A DNA stretch of 64,000 bases from Enterovibrio norvegicus FF-33 (GCF_000286835.2 NZ_AJYD02000015.1:1-64000); one strand, 5' to 3'. Shown: positions 25,191 to 34,324, counted from the first letter of the stretch. Notes: generated by a model from the letters alone, not told the origin. A program made the numbers and translations.

Positions 25191-25778
25191 ATGTTACAGA
25201 ACCCGATCCAGCTGCGACTCGAAAAACTCGAACCTTGGCAGCATATCACTTTTATGGCGGCGCTGGTGGAGCGCATGTATCCCAATTATGCGGCGTTTTG
25301 CCAGCAAACGGACTTTGCTGAACCGCAGGCTTTTCGTAGTTTGCTGGATGCAGTGTGGGAAATCCTGACCGTAAAAGCGGCCAAGATAAACTTCGAAAAC
25401 CAGCTTGAAAAACTGGAAGAGCTGATCCCGGGTATGGATGATCATGATATTTATCTGACTTACCCCGCCATTGATGTGTGCGTAGCCATGTCGACTTTGA
25501 TTCATACCTTGCTGGATCGTGATTTGATGTTGGAATCCGTGCTCAAAGTGAGCCAGCTGTCAGTGTCCGGTGTCGCGCAATTGGAAGAAGCGCAAACGGG
25601 TGTTGAAGTGACCAATGCCAACCAAAAAGAAATTGAGTCAGTCTGTGACGAGTGGGATGTGCAGTGGGCTATTTTCCGTGCATTGAAAGAAGCAGACGAG
25701 CGTGACGTTGAGATGATCCGCGGTATTCGTAACGAAATTCGTGAAGACGGTATCAGCAACCTCGGTTTGTCACTGTAA
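25191..25778 (+). CDS. yjaG: YjaG family protein (DUF416)
   Basis: This 195-residue soluble, mostly helical acidic protein is of unknown function. I recognise it from the N terminus (LRLEKLEPWQHITFMAALVERMYPNY), the block EKLEELIPGMDDHDIYLTYPAIDVCVA, and its place near hupA, as in E. coli (yjaG-hupA). No catalytic motif or membrane segment is visible. It is followed by a strong terminator. Confidence 0.88.
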   Translation: MLQNPIQLRLEKLEPWQHITFMAALVERMYPNYAAFCQQTDFAEPQAFRSLLDAVWEILTVKAAKINFENQLEKLEELIPGMDDHDIYLTYPAIDVCVAMSTLIHTLLDRDLMLESVLKVSQLSVSGVAQLEEAQTGVEVTNANQKEIESVCDEWDVQWAIFRALKEADERDVEMIRGIRNEIREDGISNLGLSL

Positions 25779-25785
25779 CAGCAAT

Positions 25786-25814
25786 AAAAAAACGGGCCAG
25801 CGGCCCGTTTTTTA
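25786..25814 (+). terminator. Bidirectional terminator between yjaG and the CNNM gene
   Basis: The stem ACGGGCC/GGCCCGT (25792-25798 with 25802-25808) has loop AGC, with A7 before and T6 after. It serves both convergent genes. Confidence 0.92.
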
Positions 25815-25843
25815 TTTAGCGATAATTGTTACCACTGTAATGC

Positions 25844-27025
25844 TTACCGAGATGGCTTATCGCCATCTTTTTTTGTATCAGAGTTATCCGATGGTGAGTG
25901 GTCTGCATTGGCAGCACTTTCAGTACCCACGGTGACTTTGCTAGACGCAGACGCTTTTTTCTCGTCTTCTGCATCGTCATCTTTGCTTTCAATCACACCA
26001 TGCGTTTCTTTCCAGTCTGCCCAGCGCTCATGAGCAAGCTCTTGCATGTTGGTGGTGGTATCTGCTTCATCGACAATATCTTTGCCCATCAAGTGCTCAA
26101 AAATGTCTTCCAGCGTGATGATGCCTTGCACGTCACCGTATTCATCAACAATCAACGCCAGCTGCGAACGCTGTGCCATTAAGCGGTCAAACGCTTTCGG
26201 TACATGCGTTGAATCGTGAACCACAGGAATAGGGCGCATTAAGCTTCCCAGTGGTTGCTGACCTTTGCCGTGTTGGCCAGCTGAGAACAGTTCCAAGCGG
26301 TGAACAAAGCCCATGATGTTGTCGCGCTGCTCAACGTAGACCAAAGGGCGAGAAAATGGCGTATCGTGATGTTCACGCAAGAACTCTTCGATCGTCATTT
26401 TGGCGTCGACGCGGAAGAGTACCGGACGCGGCGTCATCAGTTTGGTGACGGGTACGTCACGCAGTGCCAGCAAGTTGGTCAGCATGGTGGACTCATCATC
26501 CTCCAGTTCGCCATTCTCTTTTGCCAGCAAGGCCATCGCTGAGATTTCATCACGCAGCTTTGGTTGTTCTTTGCCGCGCGATAAGCGACGCGTCAGTTGC
26601 TCTGAAGCCCATACAATAGGAGTCAGCGCCCATACCATCCAGCGTAGGACAGTGGCTGCTTTGGGTGCCATTTGGCGCCAATAGGTTGCACCAATGGTTT
26701 TCGGTACGATTTCTGACAGCAATAGAATTGCCAATGTCAGCACGGCGGAAAATACACCTAACCATGCATCACCGAATACTTTTGTCGCTTGTGCGCCTGA
26801 GGCGGCAGCGCCGACGGTGTGGGCAATCGTATTGAGCGTTAGGATAGAGGCTAGTGGGCGATCAATGTCGTCTTTGAGTACTTGCAGACGAGCGGCAGCA
26901 GGATGACCTTGTTGTCGCATCTGGGCTAGGTAACTGGGAGTGATACTCAAAAGTACAGCTTCGAGTACAGAACAAATAAATGAGACACCAATGGACAGTG
27001 CCACATACATCATAAGCAGGATCAT
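25844..27025 (-). CDS. CNNM/CBS-domain membrane protein (CorC/HlyC-like)
   Basis: This 393-residue integral membrane protein has an N-terminal DUF21 (CNNM) domain of about four hydrophobic segments (residues 1-150: ALSIGVSFICSVLEAVLLS, GVFSAVLTLAILLLSEIVPKT and others), then a CBS pair starting at VTKLMTPRPVLFRV (about 195) and ending in VDEYGDVQGIITLEDI. The family is linked to magnesium and other divalent-cation transport or tolerance. The last 50 residues form an unusual Asp/Lys/Ser-rich tail. It is transcribed away from hupA. Confidence 0.87.
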   Translation of the reverse strand: MILLMMYVALSIGVSFICSVLEAVLLSITPSYLAQMRQQGHPAAARLQVLKDDIDRPLASILTLNTIAHTVGAAASGAQATKVFGDAWLGVFSAVLTLAILLLSEIVPKTIGATYWRQMAPKAATVLRWMVWALTPIVWASEQLTRRLSRGKEQPKLRDEISAMALLAKENGELEDDESTMLTNLLALRDVPVTKLMTPRPVLFRVDAKMTIEEFLREHHDTPFSRPLVYVEQRDNIMGFVHRLELFSAGQHGKGQQPLGSLMRPIPVVHDSTHVPKAFDRLMAQRSQLALIVDEYGDVQGIITLEDIFEHLMGKDIVDEADTTTNMQELAHERWADWKETHGVIESKDDDAEDEKKASASSKVTVGTESAANADHSPSDNSDTKKDGDKPSR

Positions 27026-27175
27026 TATTTTCCAGCGTAATAGTAATAAAACAGGATTAAAGTAGCGTCAAAGATCGGGTCTTAGCGCAGTAAATACAAG
27101 TGTTCGGATAGGAATATACCCAATATTTTGTGAGGATGCGCTCAGTTTGTGGTTAAAGACTCTGCAGACAGTCAC

Positions 27176-27189
27176 TTGTAGCGCTACAA
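27176..27189. promoter_or_regulatory. 14-bp perfect palindrome upstream of hupA, LacI-family-like operator
   Basis: TTGTAGCGCTACAA is a perfect palindrome with a central CG, the general form of LacI/GalR-family operators. It lies 72 bases before the hupA start, in the 236-base divergent spacer between the CNNM gene and hupA. No LacI-type regulator is encoded in the window. Operator function is inferred from form only. Confidence 0.45.
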
Positions 27190-27261
27190 ACCTTTGCCAG
27201 TCGGGCTTCTTTTGAATTAGAGTTGCCTTGTCTCAAGAAAATCTAAAGAAGGGAAGACCTA

Positions 27262-27534
27262 ATGAACAAGACCAACTTGATCGACCTGATTGCTGAGAAA
27301 GCAGACTTGTCTAAAGCACAAGCAAAAGCAGCACTTGAAGCAACGCTAGCAGGCATCGAAGGTGCACTGAAAGACGGTGACCAGGTTCAACTGATCGGTT
27401 TCGGTACGTTTAAAGTTAATCACCGTGCAGCGCGCACTGGTCGTAACCCACAAACTGGCCAAGAAATCCAAATTGCTGCAGCAAACGTTCCTGCGTTTGT
27501 AGCTGGCAAAGCGCTTAAAGACGCTGTGAAGTAA
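27262..27534 (+). CDS. hupA: DNA-binding protein HU-alpha
   Basis: HU-alpha (90 residues) is a nucleoid protein that bends and compacts DNA without strong sequence preference. The DNA-binding arm and signature [21 protein letters not shown] (about 46-66) and the C-terminal [16 protein letters not shown] are standard. The start at 27262 is preceded by AAGGGAAG. The gene lies between yjaG and yjaH, as in E. coli. Confidence 0.98.
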   Translation: MNKTNLIDLIAEKADLSKAQAKAALEATLAGIEGALKDGDQVQLIGFGTFKVNHRAARTGRNPQTGQEIQIAAANVPAFVAGKALKDAVK

Positions 27535-27542
27535 GTTATACT

Positions 27543-27570
27543 CCGCCAAAGCATTCTCATGTTTTGGCGG
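27543..27570 (+). promoter_or_regulatory. Inverted repeat after hupA covering the yjaH ribosome-binding site
   Basis: CCGCCAAA (27543-27550) and its complement TTTGGCGG (27563-27570) flank a 12-base loop 9 bases after the hupA stop. The right arm contains the only Shine-Dalgarno-like sequence (GGCGGA) ahead of the yjaH start at 27577. It may act as a weak terminator of hupA, a translational lock on yjaH, or both. Confidence 0.5.
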
Positions 27571-27576
27571 ATATTT

Positions 27577-28257
27577 ATGCGTTCAGCAGTAACACCTCTC
27601 GTTTCATTTCTTATTCTCTCTTTGGCGGGCTGCAGCTCGACTGAGAGTGCAAAGCCTCCTGTACAAACTCAAACCGCAATGATTCAAGGTGATGCGACCA
27701 GTATTTATTGGTTGGATGAACGCTTGGGATTTCCAGAAACCTTGTCAGAACGTATTTTGATGGGCGATTACGGCCAATACAGCACCGAATATCGCTGGCG
27801 CAAGGGTATTGTCCGTGAAATTCAGCGTGATGGCGAAGTCTTGATTGACGGTAAATTAACGCAACAGTCTTTTTTGATTCGCTATGACTCTGAAGGTCAG
27901 GCTGTCTATCAACAGAATCGTCTGGATGGCGATATGCGGCCATTGCGCACGACGGACCTTGTACGTTACTACCAGCAAGCCGAACAGGCGCTGAGTCAAG
28001 CCAGAGAGCTAAATAAAAGCGGCCATCAGTTTTTTCAAGGGTATTGGAGTAAAGGCATTTTGGAAGAGTGCTTTACTGACGAAGAGAAAGCGCTATCGTT
28101 CGACGCTGCTGTGCCAAGCTTCATTTTGCAGCGACTCAACCAAGAAGATAATTTTATTGCCGCGATGGGCAAAGTTGGACGTAAAACGAATACGGTTGAT
28201 GCCATTATCGCGCTGGACAATGACAGCGCTGATTGCATCGAGCGCCCCGATTTATAG
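27577..28257 (+). CDS. yjaH: DUF1481 family lipoprotein YjaH
   Basis: This protein of unknown function has 226 residues from the ATG at 27577 and an N-terminal lipoprotein signal peptide (hydrophobic run ending in LAGC, with the Cys as lipid site). It should be anchored in the cell envelope. Order after hupA matches E. coli yjaH. Body features include IYWLDERLGFPETLSERILMGDYG. An ATG at 27559 is in frame but has no ribosome-binding site. A hairpin overlaps the chosen ribosome-binding site. Confidence 0.85.
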   Translation: MRSAVTPLVSFLILSLAGCSSTESAKPPVQTQTAMIQGDATSIYWLDERLGFPETLSERILMGDYGQYSTEYRWRKGIVREIQRDGEVLIDGKLTQQSFLIRYDSEGQAVYQQNRLDGDMRPLRTTDLVRYYQQAEQALSQARELNKSGHQFFQGYWSKGILEECFTDEEKALSFDAAVPSFILQRLNQEDNFIAAMGKVGRKTNTVDAIIALDNDSADCIERPDL

Positions 28258-28320
28258 CGGACTGACGTTTAGCGCCTGATTGACAGGTTGCCTAGGGTAT
28301 CGTTCAAACGGCAATGCATA

Positions 28321-28347
28321 AAAAAACGCGCTCAAAGGCGCGTTTTT
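28321..28347 (+). terminator. Bidirectional terminator between yjaH and purD
   Basis: ACGCGC/GCGCGT (28326-28331 with 28338-28343) has a six-base loop, an A run before and T5 after. Confidence 0.9.
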
Positions 28348-28370
28348 GTGTTTTAAACGATGGTTTCGGA

Positions 28371-29660
28371 TTATTGGTTTTGCTCGCGAGCAATTGCTCG
28401 GTAACCAATGTCATCACGGTGGAACATGCCGTCCCAGCTAATTTGTGATGCCAGTGCATAAGCACGCTGCTGTGCCTCAGACACGGTTTCACCCATTGCC
28501 GTGGCACACAGTACGCGACCACCCGCGGTCACCACATTACCGTCTTTCTCTGCGGTGCCTGCATGGAAGACTTTCGCCGCATCCAATTCTTCTGTTGGCA
28601 AACCTGAGATCACGTCACCTTTGTTGTATGACGCTGGGTAGCCTCCCGCAGCCAGTACCACACCGATAGATGCTCGTGGGTCCCATTTAGACTCAACAGT
28701 ATCAAGTTTACCTGCAATCGCTGCTTGGCAAAGCTCAACCAAATCGGACTGCAGACGCACCATCATTGGCTGGGTTTCAGGGTCACCAAAGCGACAGTTG
28801 TATTCAATCACTTTTGGCGTGCCGTCGGCCATGATCATCAGGCCCGCGTATAAGAAGCCCGTGTAATCATTGCCTTCGGCTGCCATGCCGCGCACGGTTG
28901 GGAAGATGACGTCGTTCATTACACGATCGTGGATCTCTGCAGTAACAACGGGTGCTGGACTGTAAGCGCCCATGCCGCCGGTATTTGGACCCGTATCGCC
29001 GTTGCCCACACGCTTGTGATCTTGGCTGGTGGCCATTGGCAGGACGTTTTTACCGTCTACCATCACGATGAAGCTCGCTTCCTCACCATCGAGGAATTCT
29101 TCTACCACCACGCGGTGACCTGCTTCCCCAAATGCATTACCTGCCAGCATGTCACGAATAGCGGTTTCAGCTTCTTCCAATGTCATGGCAACAATCACGC
29201 CTTTACCTGCTGCGAGGCCGTCAGCTTTGACAACAATGGGAGCGCCTTTCTCACGGACATAGGCAAGAGCAGGCTCAATTTCAGTGAAGTTTTGATATTC
29301 AGCTGTTGGGATCTGATGGCGAGCAAGGAAATCTTTGGTGAAGGCTTTTGAGCCTTCTAGTTGAGCAGCCGCGGCGGTTGGGCCAAAAATTGGCAACTCT
29401 TCTGCACGGAAGGCATCAACCACGCCGATCACCAATGGTCCTTCAGGACCTACGATGGTTAGGCCGATATTTTTTTCTTTTGCAAACGCAATGAGTGCTG
29501 GAATGTCTTCAACGCCAATGGCGACGTTCTCAAGCTTTGGCTCCAATGCTGTGCCAGCGTTGCCGGGCGCAACAAACACAGTACCTACATGAGCTGATTG
29601 CGCCGCTTTCCACGCAAGCGCGTGCTCGCGGCCACCGTTGCCAATTACCAATACGTCCAT
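28371..29660 (-). CDS. purD: Phosphoribosylamine-glycine ligase (GARS)
   Basis: PurD (429 residues, as in E. coli) joins phosphoribosylamine and glycine with ATP in de novo purine synthesis. Visible: N-terminal VLVIGNGGREHALAW, the ATP-grasp segment PIVVKADGLAAGKGV, and the metal and substrate block EYNCRFGDPETQ. The ATG at 29660 has AAGGA 8 bases upstream. A TTG two codons earlier is unlikely. It is the second gene of purHD, 51 bases after purH. Confidence 0.97.
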   Translation of the reverse strand: MDVLVIGNGGREHALAWKAAQSAHVGTVFVAPGNAGTALEPKLENVAIGVEDIPALIAFAKEKNIGLTIVGPEGPLVIGVVDAFRAEELPIFGPTAAAAQLEGSKAFTKDFLARHQIPTAEYQNFTEIEPALAYVREKGAPIVVKADGLAAGKGVIVAMTLEEAETAIRDMLAGNAFGEAGHRVVVEEFLDGEEASFIVMVDGKNVLPMATSQDHKRVGNGDTGPNTGGMGAYSPAPVVTAEIHDRVMNDVIFPTVRGMAAEGNDYTGFLYAGLMIMADGTPKVIEYNCRFGDPETQPMMVRLQSDLVELCQAAIAGKLDTVESKWDPRASIGVVLAAGGYPASYNKGDVISGLPTEELDAAKVFHAGTAEKDGNVVTAGGRVLCATAMGETVSEAQQRAYALASQISWDGMFHRDDIGYRAIAREQNQ

Positions 29661-29711
29661 TTTCAATCCTTGTATAACATCAGCCCGGCAGAACCGGGCC
29701 GTTGAAAAATA

Positions 29712-31304
29712 TTAGTGACGGAAGTGGCGCATGCCAGTGAATACCATCGCCATACCGTGCTCATCTGCAGCAGCAATAACTTCGTCATCACGCATTGAGC
29801 CGCCAGGCTGAATCACGCAGGTAATCCCGGCTTCTGCGGCTGCATCAATGCCATCGCGGAACGGGAAGAAAGCATCAGATGCCATGACACTGCCTGCTAC
29901 TTCGAGGTTCTCGTCAGCGGCTTTAATACCCGCAATTTTTGCTGAGTAAACGCGGCTCATTTGGCCTGCACCCACACCGATTGTCATGTTGCCTTTGGCG
30001 TAAACAATCGCGTTAGATTTCACGTATTTCGCTACTTTCCAGCAGAACAAGGCATCACGCAACTCTTCTTCAGAAGGTTGGCGTTTTGATACGACCGTCA
30101 GATCACCAGACGACACCATGCCTTGGTCACGATCTTGAACCAGCAGGCCGCCATTCACACGCTTAACGTCAAAGCCAGTGGTCTGTGTGCTCCAAGCTCC
30201 ACATACCAGCAAGCGCAAGTTTTTCTTGGTGCTTATTACATCAGCCGCTGCTTGTGACACGCTTGGTGCAATGATGACTTCTACAAACTGACGGTCAACA
30301 ATTGCTTGTGCGGTTTCAGCATCCAGTTCACGGTTAAACGCAATAATGCCGCCAAATGCCGATGTTGGGTCAGTTTTGTAAGCACGGTCGTAGGCTTCTA
30401 GCAGGTTATCACCCAGTGCTACACCGCATGGGTTTGCGTGTTTAACGATAACGCATGCTGGCTCAACAAATTCTTTCACACACTCAAGTGCTGCATCTGT
30501 GTCTGCGATATTGTTGTAAGACAGTGCTTTGCCTTGAAGCTGAGTCGCAGTAGACACTGACGCTTCTTCTGGGGTGGCTTCGGTGTAGAAAGCGGCTGCT
30601 TGGTGGCTATTCTCGCCGTAGCGCATGTCTTGTTTTTTGATGAACTGCTGATTGAAGGTGCGTGGGAATTTCGATTCCTCATCACCTTCTTTGTTGTCAC
30701 CATAAGAAGGAACCATGGTGCCGAAGTAGTTGGCGATCATGCCGTCATAGGCTGCCGTGTGTTCAAAAGCAGAAATGGCCAAATCGAAACGGGTGTTGAG
30801 CGTTAGAGAGCCGTCATTCGATGACATTTCTGCCAGAACGCGGTCGTAATCAGACGCATTAACCACGATGGCGACATCTTTGTGATTCTTCGCTGCTGAG
30901 CGAACCATTGTCGGGCCACCGATATCGATGTTTTCTACCGCATCTTCCAGCGTGCAGCCTTCTTTTGCGACAGTTTCTGCAAATGGGTAAAGATTGACGA
31001 CAACCATGTCGATAGGTGCAATATCATGTGTTTCCATGATGGCGTCATCGGTATCGCGACGGCCAAGAATGCCACCGTGAACTTTCGGGTGCAGCGTTTT
31101 AACACGACCATCCATCATTTCTGGAAAACCGGTGTAATCTGACACTTCAGTGACGTTCAGACCTTGCTCTGCCAGTAGGCGAGCGGTACCGCCGGTCGAT
31201 AGAATATCGACGCCTTTTTGTGAGAGAGTTTTGGCAAATTCAACAATGCCAGTTTTATCAGATACGCTAATCAATGCGCGACGAATAGGGCGAGCGTTTT
31301 CCAT
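29712..31304 (-). CDS. purH: Bifunctional AICAR transformylase / IMP cyclohydrolase
   Basis: PurH (530 residues; E. coli 529) catalyses the last two steps of IMP synthesis. The IMP cyclohydrolase domain (about 1-200) shows [26 protein letters not shown] and [23 protein letters not shown]. The transformylase domain has KHANPCGVA and the C-terminal SDAFFPFRD and [10 protein letters not shown]. The ATG at 31304 is preceded by GAG at 9 bases; the ATG at 31313 sits directly on it. A PurR box lies about 130 bases upstream. Confidence 0.97.
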   Translation of the reverse strand: MENARPIRRALISVSDKTGIVEFAKTLSQKGVDILSTGGTARLLAEQGLNVTEVSDYTGFPEMMDGRVKTLHPKVHGGILGRRDTDDAIMETHDIAPIDMVVVNLYPFAETVAKEGCTLEDAVENIDIGGPTMVRSAAKNHKDVAIVVNASDYDRVLAEMSSNDGSLTLNTRFDLAISAFEHTAAYDGMIANYFGTMVPSYGDNKEGDEESKFPRTFNQQFIKKQDMRYGENSHQAAAFYTEATPEEASVSTATQLQGKALSYNNIADTDAALECVKEFVEPACVIVKHANPCGVALGDNLLEAYDRAYKTDPTSAFGGIIAFNRELDAETAQAIVDRQFVEVIIAPSVSQAAADVISTKKNLRLLVCGAWSTQTTGFDVKRVNGGLLVQDRDQGMVSSGDLTVVSKRQPSEEELRDALFCWKVAKYVKSNAIVYAKGNMTIGVGAGQMSRVYSAKIAGIKAADENLEVAGSVMASDAFFPFRDGIDAAAEAGITCVIQPGGSMRDDEVIAAADEHGMAMVFTGMRHFRH

Positions 31305-31432
31305 TGCTACCATCTCTTTAACTGTGGGGATAGGATATTTGGGAAAATGTCTGTATGAAAGCTACTTTGCCAAACACCCGATATACGGCAGAACGTTGAG
31401 TGATTCGGCGCACATTCTAACCTAAATAACAG

Positions 31433-31448
31433 ACGCAATCGATTGCTT
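31433..31448 (-). promoter_or_regulatory. PurR operator upstream of purHD
   Basis: The 16-mer ACGCAATCGATTGCTT matches the PurR consensus ACGCAAACGTTTGCGT at 13 positions, including the central CG and both GCAA/TTGC half-site cores. It lies in the spacer between purH and divergent zntR. Regulation by PurR with hypoxanthine or guanine is established for purHD in E. coli. Confidence 0.82.
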
Positions 31449-31485
31449 TTGTGGTTTTGTCACAAAAATGCGTAGAGGTGAATAA

Positions 31486-31899
31486 ATGAAGATGTTGCAG
31501 ATAGGCCAGCTTGCTAAGCAGGCTGGGGTTTCCGGCGATACGTTGCGCTTTTACGAAAAAGTTGGGCTATTAAAACCGACATCAAGAAGCGAGAGCGGAT
31601 ACCGCCTCTACAATGAAGATGCGCTCTCACGTGTTCATTTTATTATGAAAGCGAAGCGTTTGGGGCTAACCCTAGACGACATTCAGGAAATGCTCGAAAT
31701 CCGACTAGAAGCCAGTCAGCACAGTTGCGCTGAAGTGAAAGGCATTACGCAAAAGAAGCTGGATGAAATTGATCAAAAAATTGCAGAACTCACCCAAATT
31801 CGCGTCGCATTGAAGAAAATTAACGATGCATGTTGTGGTCATGCTGATGACAATGCGAGTCATTGCTCGATTCTGGGGGCACTAGAAACGAACGTATAA
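31486..31899 (+). CDS. zntR: Zn(II)-responsive MerR-family regulator ZntR
   Basis: This 137-residue MerR-type activator normally controls zinc export. The N-terminal winged helix is MLQIGQLAKQAGVSGDTLRFYEK, followed by a dimerisation helix. The metal ligands C81, C116, C117, H119 and C127 correspond to the zinc-site pattern of ZntR (CC-x-H...C near the C terminus). The start at 31486 has GAGGTG upstream. No zntA-type exporter is adjacent, so the target lies elsewhere. Confidence 0.9.
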   Translation: MKMLQIGQLAKQAGVSGDTLRFYEKVGLLKPTSRSESGYRLYNEDALSRVHFIMKAKRLGLTLDDIQEMLEIRLEASQHSCAEVKGITQKKLDEIDQKIAELTQIRVALKKINDACCGHADDNASHCSILGALETNV

Positions 31900-31910
31900 T
31901 TGAATTAAAT

Positions 31911-31941
31911 CCGTATAAGGAAGCCGCGCCTCCTTATACGG
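31911..31941. terminator. Inverted repeat between convergent zntR and tpx
   Basis: A perfect 11-bp stem CCGTATAAGGA and its complement (31911-31921 with 31931-31941) has a nine-base loop. T-richness is only moderate on the minus side (ATTTAATTC), so termination strength is uncertain. Confidence 0.65.
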
Positions 31942-31951
31942 TAAATGTACG

Positions 31952-32452
31952 TTACGCCAAAGCAGCCAGCGCAGCATCATAGTCAGGTTCGTTGGTTACT
32001 TCGTCAACCAACTCGACATGTTTCACCACGCCACCTTCGTTGATAACCACAACAGCACGAGCAGCAAGCCCGACCATTGGCCCCGCCGCTACGGCAACGC
32101 CGTAGTCCGTGGTAAAGGTTGGACTGCGGAAAATTGAGGCGTGCTGAACATTATTCAGTCCTTCCAACTCGCAAAAACGACTTGCTGCAAAAGGGAGGTC
32201 GGCCGACACACACACCACTTTGGTATTGTTCAAGGACGCCGCTTTTTCATTGAAAGCACGCACGCTATTTGCGCATGTCGGAGTATCAATGCTTGGGAAA
32301 ATATTCAATACCACTTTATTGCCACGTAGGCTTTCGAGTGTCAGATCAGATAAGTCTTGTGCCGCTAATGTAAAGCCTGGAGCTGGGGCTCCGATCTGCG
32401 GTAAATCGCCTGCCAGAGGGATGGGTTGTCCTTGAAAATGAATTTGTGACAT
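31952..32452 (-). CDS. tpx: Thiol peroxidase, 2-Cys peroxiredoxin
   Basis: Tpx (166 residues) reduces hydrogen peroxide and organic peroxides with thioredoxin. The peroxidatic C60 in SIDTPTC and the resolving C94 in FAASRFCELEG are both present, as are F3-type loops with PTFTTDYGV. The ATG at 32452 has AAGGAG 7 bases upstream; the frame extends to 32560 without similarity. E. coli Tpx is periplasmic by some accounts, but no signal peptide is seen here. Confidence 0.96.
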   Translation of the reverse strand: MSQIHFQGQPIPLAGDLPQIGAPAPGFTLAAQDLSDLTLESLRGNKVVLNIFPSIDTPTCANSVRAFNEKAASLNNTKVVCVSADLPFAASRFCELEGLNNVQHASIFRSPTFTTDYGVAVAAGPMVGLAARAVVVINEGGVVKHVELVDEVTNEPDYDAALAALA

Positions 32453-32654
32453 CTTGCTCTCCTTGATGGATGAAATGGTTATCGTGTTAAGCCTGGCACA
32501 AAATCTGCCGCTATTTGTGTATGAAAAACGCAATACGCCGCAACTCTTCATGCGGACCAATTTGGGTCAAAAAATAGTGTTAGTGAAGCTTAGGAGAGTG
32601 TGATAGCGTCAAGGCAACGAAAAGGATAAACAGTTTCAATGGATAAGGATTGAG

Positions 32655-32933
32655 ATGTTAAAGGTTAACGAATATTTCGATGGGCATGTAAAGTCGATTG
32701 GATTTGAGAACAAAGGCCCAGTCAGTATGGGTGTGATGGAAGTTGGTGAATACACCTTCGGTACTGCAGCGCCAGAACGTATGACTGTTGTGAAAGGTGA
32801 GCTTACGGTAAAACTTCCGGGTCGCATTGAATGGGAAACCTACGGCGCGGGTGACAGCTTTGAAGTACCAGGCGAGTCATCATTTCAGGTTCAAATCACG
32901 CAAACATCAGCTTACTTGTGTGAATACCTGTAA
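32655..32933 (+). CDS. ppnP: Pyrimidine/purine nucleoside phosphorylase PpnP
   Basis: This 92-residue cupin-fold enzyme (formerly YaiE) splits several nucleosides to free base and ribose-1-phosphate. VNEYFDGHVKSIGFEN, SVGVM-type SMGVMEVGEYTFGT and GDSFEVPGESSFQVQ match the family along its whole length. The ATG at 32655 has AAGGAT upstream. It stands alone between two terminators. Confidence 0.93.
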   Translation: MLKVNEYFDGHVKSIGFENKGPVSMGVMEVGEYTFGTAAPERMTVVKGELTVKLPGRIEWETYGAGDSFEVPGESSFQVQITQTSAYLCEYL

Positions 32934-32950
32934 TCTCGACATTATTTCAA

Positions 32951-32979
32951 TAAAAAAGCGCCTTTTAGGCGCTTTTTTA
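32951..32979. terminator. Bidirectional terminator between ppnP and the glycosyltransferase
   Basis: AAAGCGCCT/AGGCGCTTT has a three-base loop (centre at 32964-32966), with A and T runs on both sides. It serves both convergent genes. Confidence 0.92.
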
Positions 32980-33014
32980 TTGGCTGTGATTTGAGGGTAT
33001 TAACGTCAGGTCGA

Positions 33015-34193
33015 TCATCTTTTTGGCGATGATAACCTCGCTGCTCCATCCAGATATATCGCTTCAAGCTTGTCTGCATGACCTTGCATGGAAAAGTGCT
33101 GAAACGCGCGATGATAGGCATTGGTCGCATTGGTTTCGCGCTGCGCATCATCGTCCAGGTAGTATCTCAGTCCATCCGCAATAGACGCTGCATCCTGAGG
33201 CGTGCAGTACACACCCGTCTCTTCCAGAATCTCTGGCAGTGCACCAGTGTTTGACACCACTAGCGCACAATGCTGCGCCATGGCTTCAATCGCCGTCAGC
33301 CCAAATGCTTCATTCCAGTAAGGCAGACATACTATCTGAATCTCTTCTAGCAGCGTCGGTACGTTTTTGCGATAGCCTGCAAGGTGAATGCGATCAGAGA
33401 AAGCAGAGGCATGGGCTTGTTCCTGCAATAGTTTCGAGAAGGCTTCATCGGCACCTTCATCAGGGTTCAGGCCGCCAATTAAAACCAAATGCGCATTCGG
33501 GTAATCATTCGCCATTAACTCGAACCCTGCCAGCAGATCGGTTTGTCCTTTCCCATCGCAGATACGGCCTACCGAACCAATAAATAGGGTGTCGTGTGAA
33601 AGGCCATACTCGTCAGCCAACAAGTGCGGTCGGGTTGCCTCTTCAAAGGTTTTCTCTTCGATGTAAGTGCCAAGCCAAAGGCGCTCTATTTTGCACTCAG
33701 CTACTGGTAAGGCTTTGATGTTGCGCTGATACGTTTCGTTACTGATAGAAAGCACCTGATCGACATGCTGATACACCCAGCGGTGATAGATGTCTTTCTT
33801 CGGACGTTTGACGCCCATGTGCTCAGTGAACACGGTGTAGCGACGGGTCAATCGGCTCAAAAGCGCGGAGATCAGGATATCGCCCGACTTATGACAATGC
33901 ACAATTTGGACGTTGTTGGCTTTGAGCCACTTGTTGAGCGCAAAGAGTGTTGGGCCGAATAGGGAGGATTTTTTCGGTACGGTGAACACATCCATGCCTG
34001 CGTCTTTCATTGCATTAGCAACACGGGAGTTCTCAGATGCCAGCCCAAACACACGATAGCCTTTGTCGATAAACTCTTTACCCATGCGGGCAGGATACAT
34101 TTCGAGGCCACCCCAACCAGTGGAAAGACAGATATGTAAGATACCCGGCTTGTTCTGTGTGGCAGTGTTGTTTGAGGCATCAGCCTGACCCAT
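33015..34193 (-). CDS. Glycosyltransferase of the GT4 type
   Basis: This 392-residue soluble glycosyltransferase presumably transfers a sugar from a nucleotide donor during LPS, capsule or similar glycan synthesis. The N-terminal domain begins GILHICLSTGWGGLEMYPARMG and contains VHCHKSGD. The C-terminal domain has IGSVGRICDGKGQTDLL and the donor-binding ExFGxxxxEAMA pattern in NEAFGLTAIEAMAQH. The ATG at 34193 has AGGAG 7 bases upstream. It is isolated, with no other surface-glycan gene in the window, so donor and acceptor cannot be inferred. Confidence 0.88.
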   Translation of the reverse strand: MGQADASNNTATQNKPGILHICLSTGWGGLEMYPARMGKEFIDKGYRVFGLASENSRVANAMKDAGMDVFTVPKKSSLFGPTLFALNKWLKANNVQIVHCHKSGDILISALLSRLTRRYTVFTEHMGVKRPKKDIYHRWVYQHVDQVLSISNETYQRNIKALPVAECKIERLWLGTYIEEKTFEEATRPHLLADEYGLSHDTLFIGSVGRICDGKGQTDLLAGFELMANDYPNAHLVLIGGLNPDEGADEAFSKLLQEQAHASAFSDRIHLAGYRKNVPTLLEEIQIVCLPYWNEAFGLTAIEAMAQHCALVVSNTGALPEILEETGVYCTPQDAASIADGLRYYLDDDAQRETNATNAYHRAFQHFSMQGHADKLEAIYLDGAARLSSPKR

Positions 34194-34324
34194 GTTTATC
34201 TCCTGAAAAAACTTTCGCTAGATGCGAATAAAACAGCAAAGTCAGCAGGGAGTATATAACGAAGGCGAAGTGAGGTGCAGTGTGAGTGTCGCTTGAGGGT
34301 ATTGTTTGTTGGGGATAAAAACGC

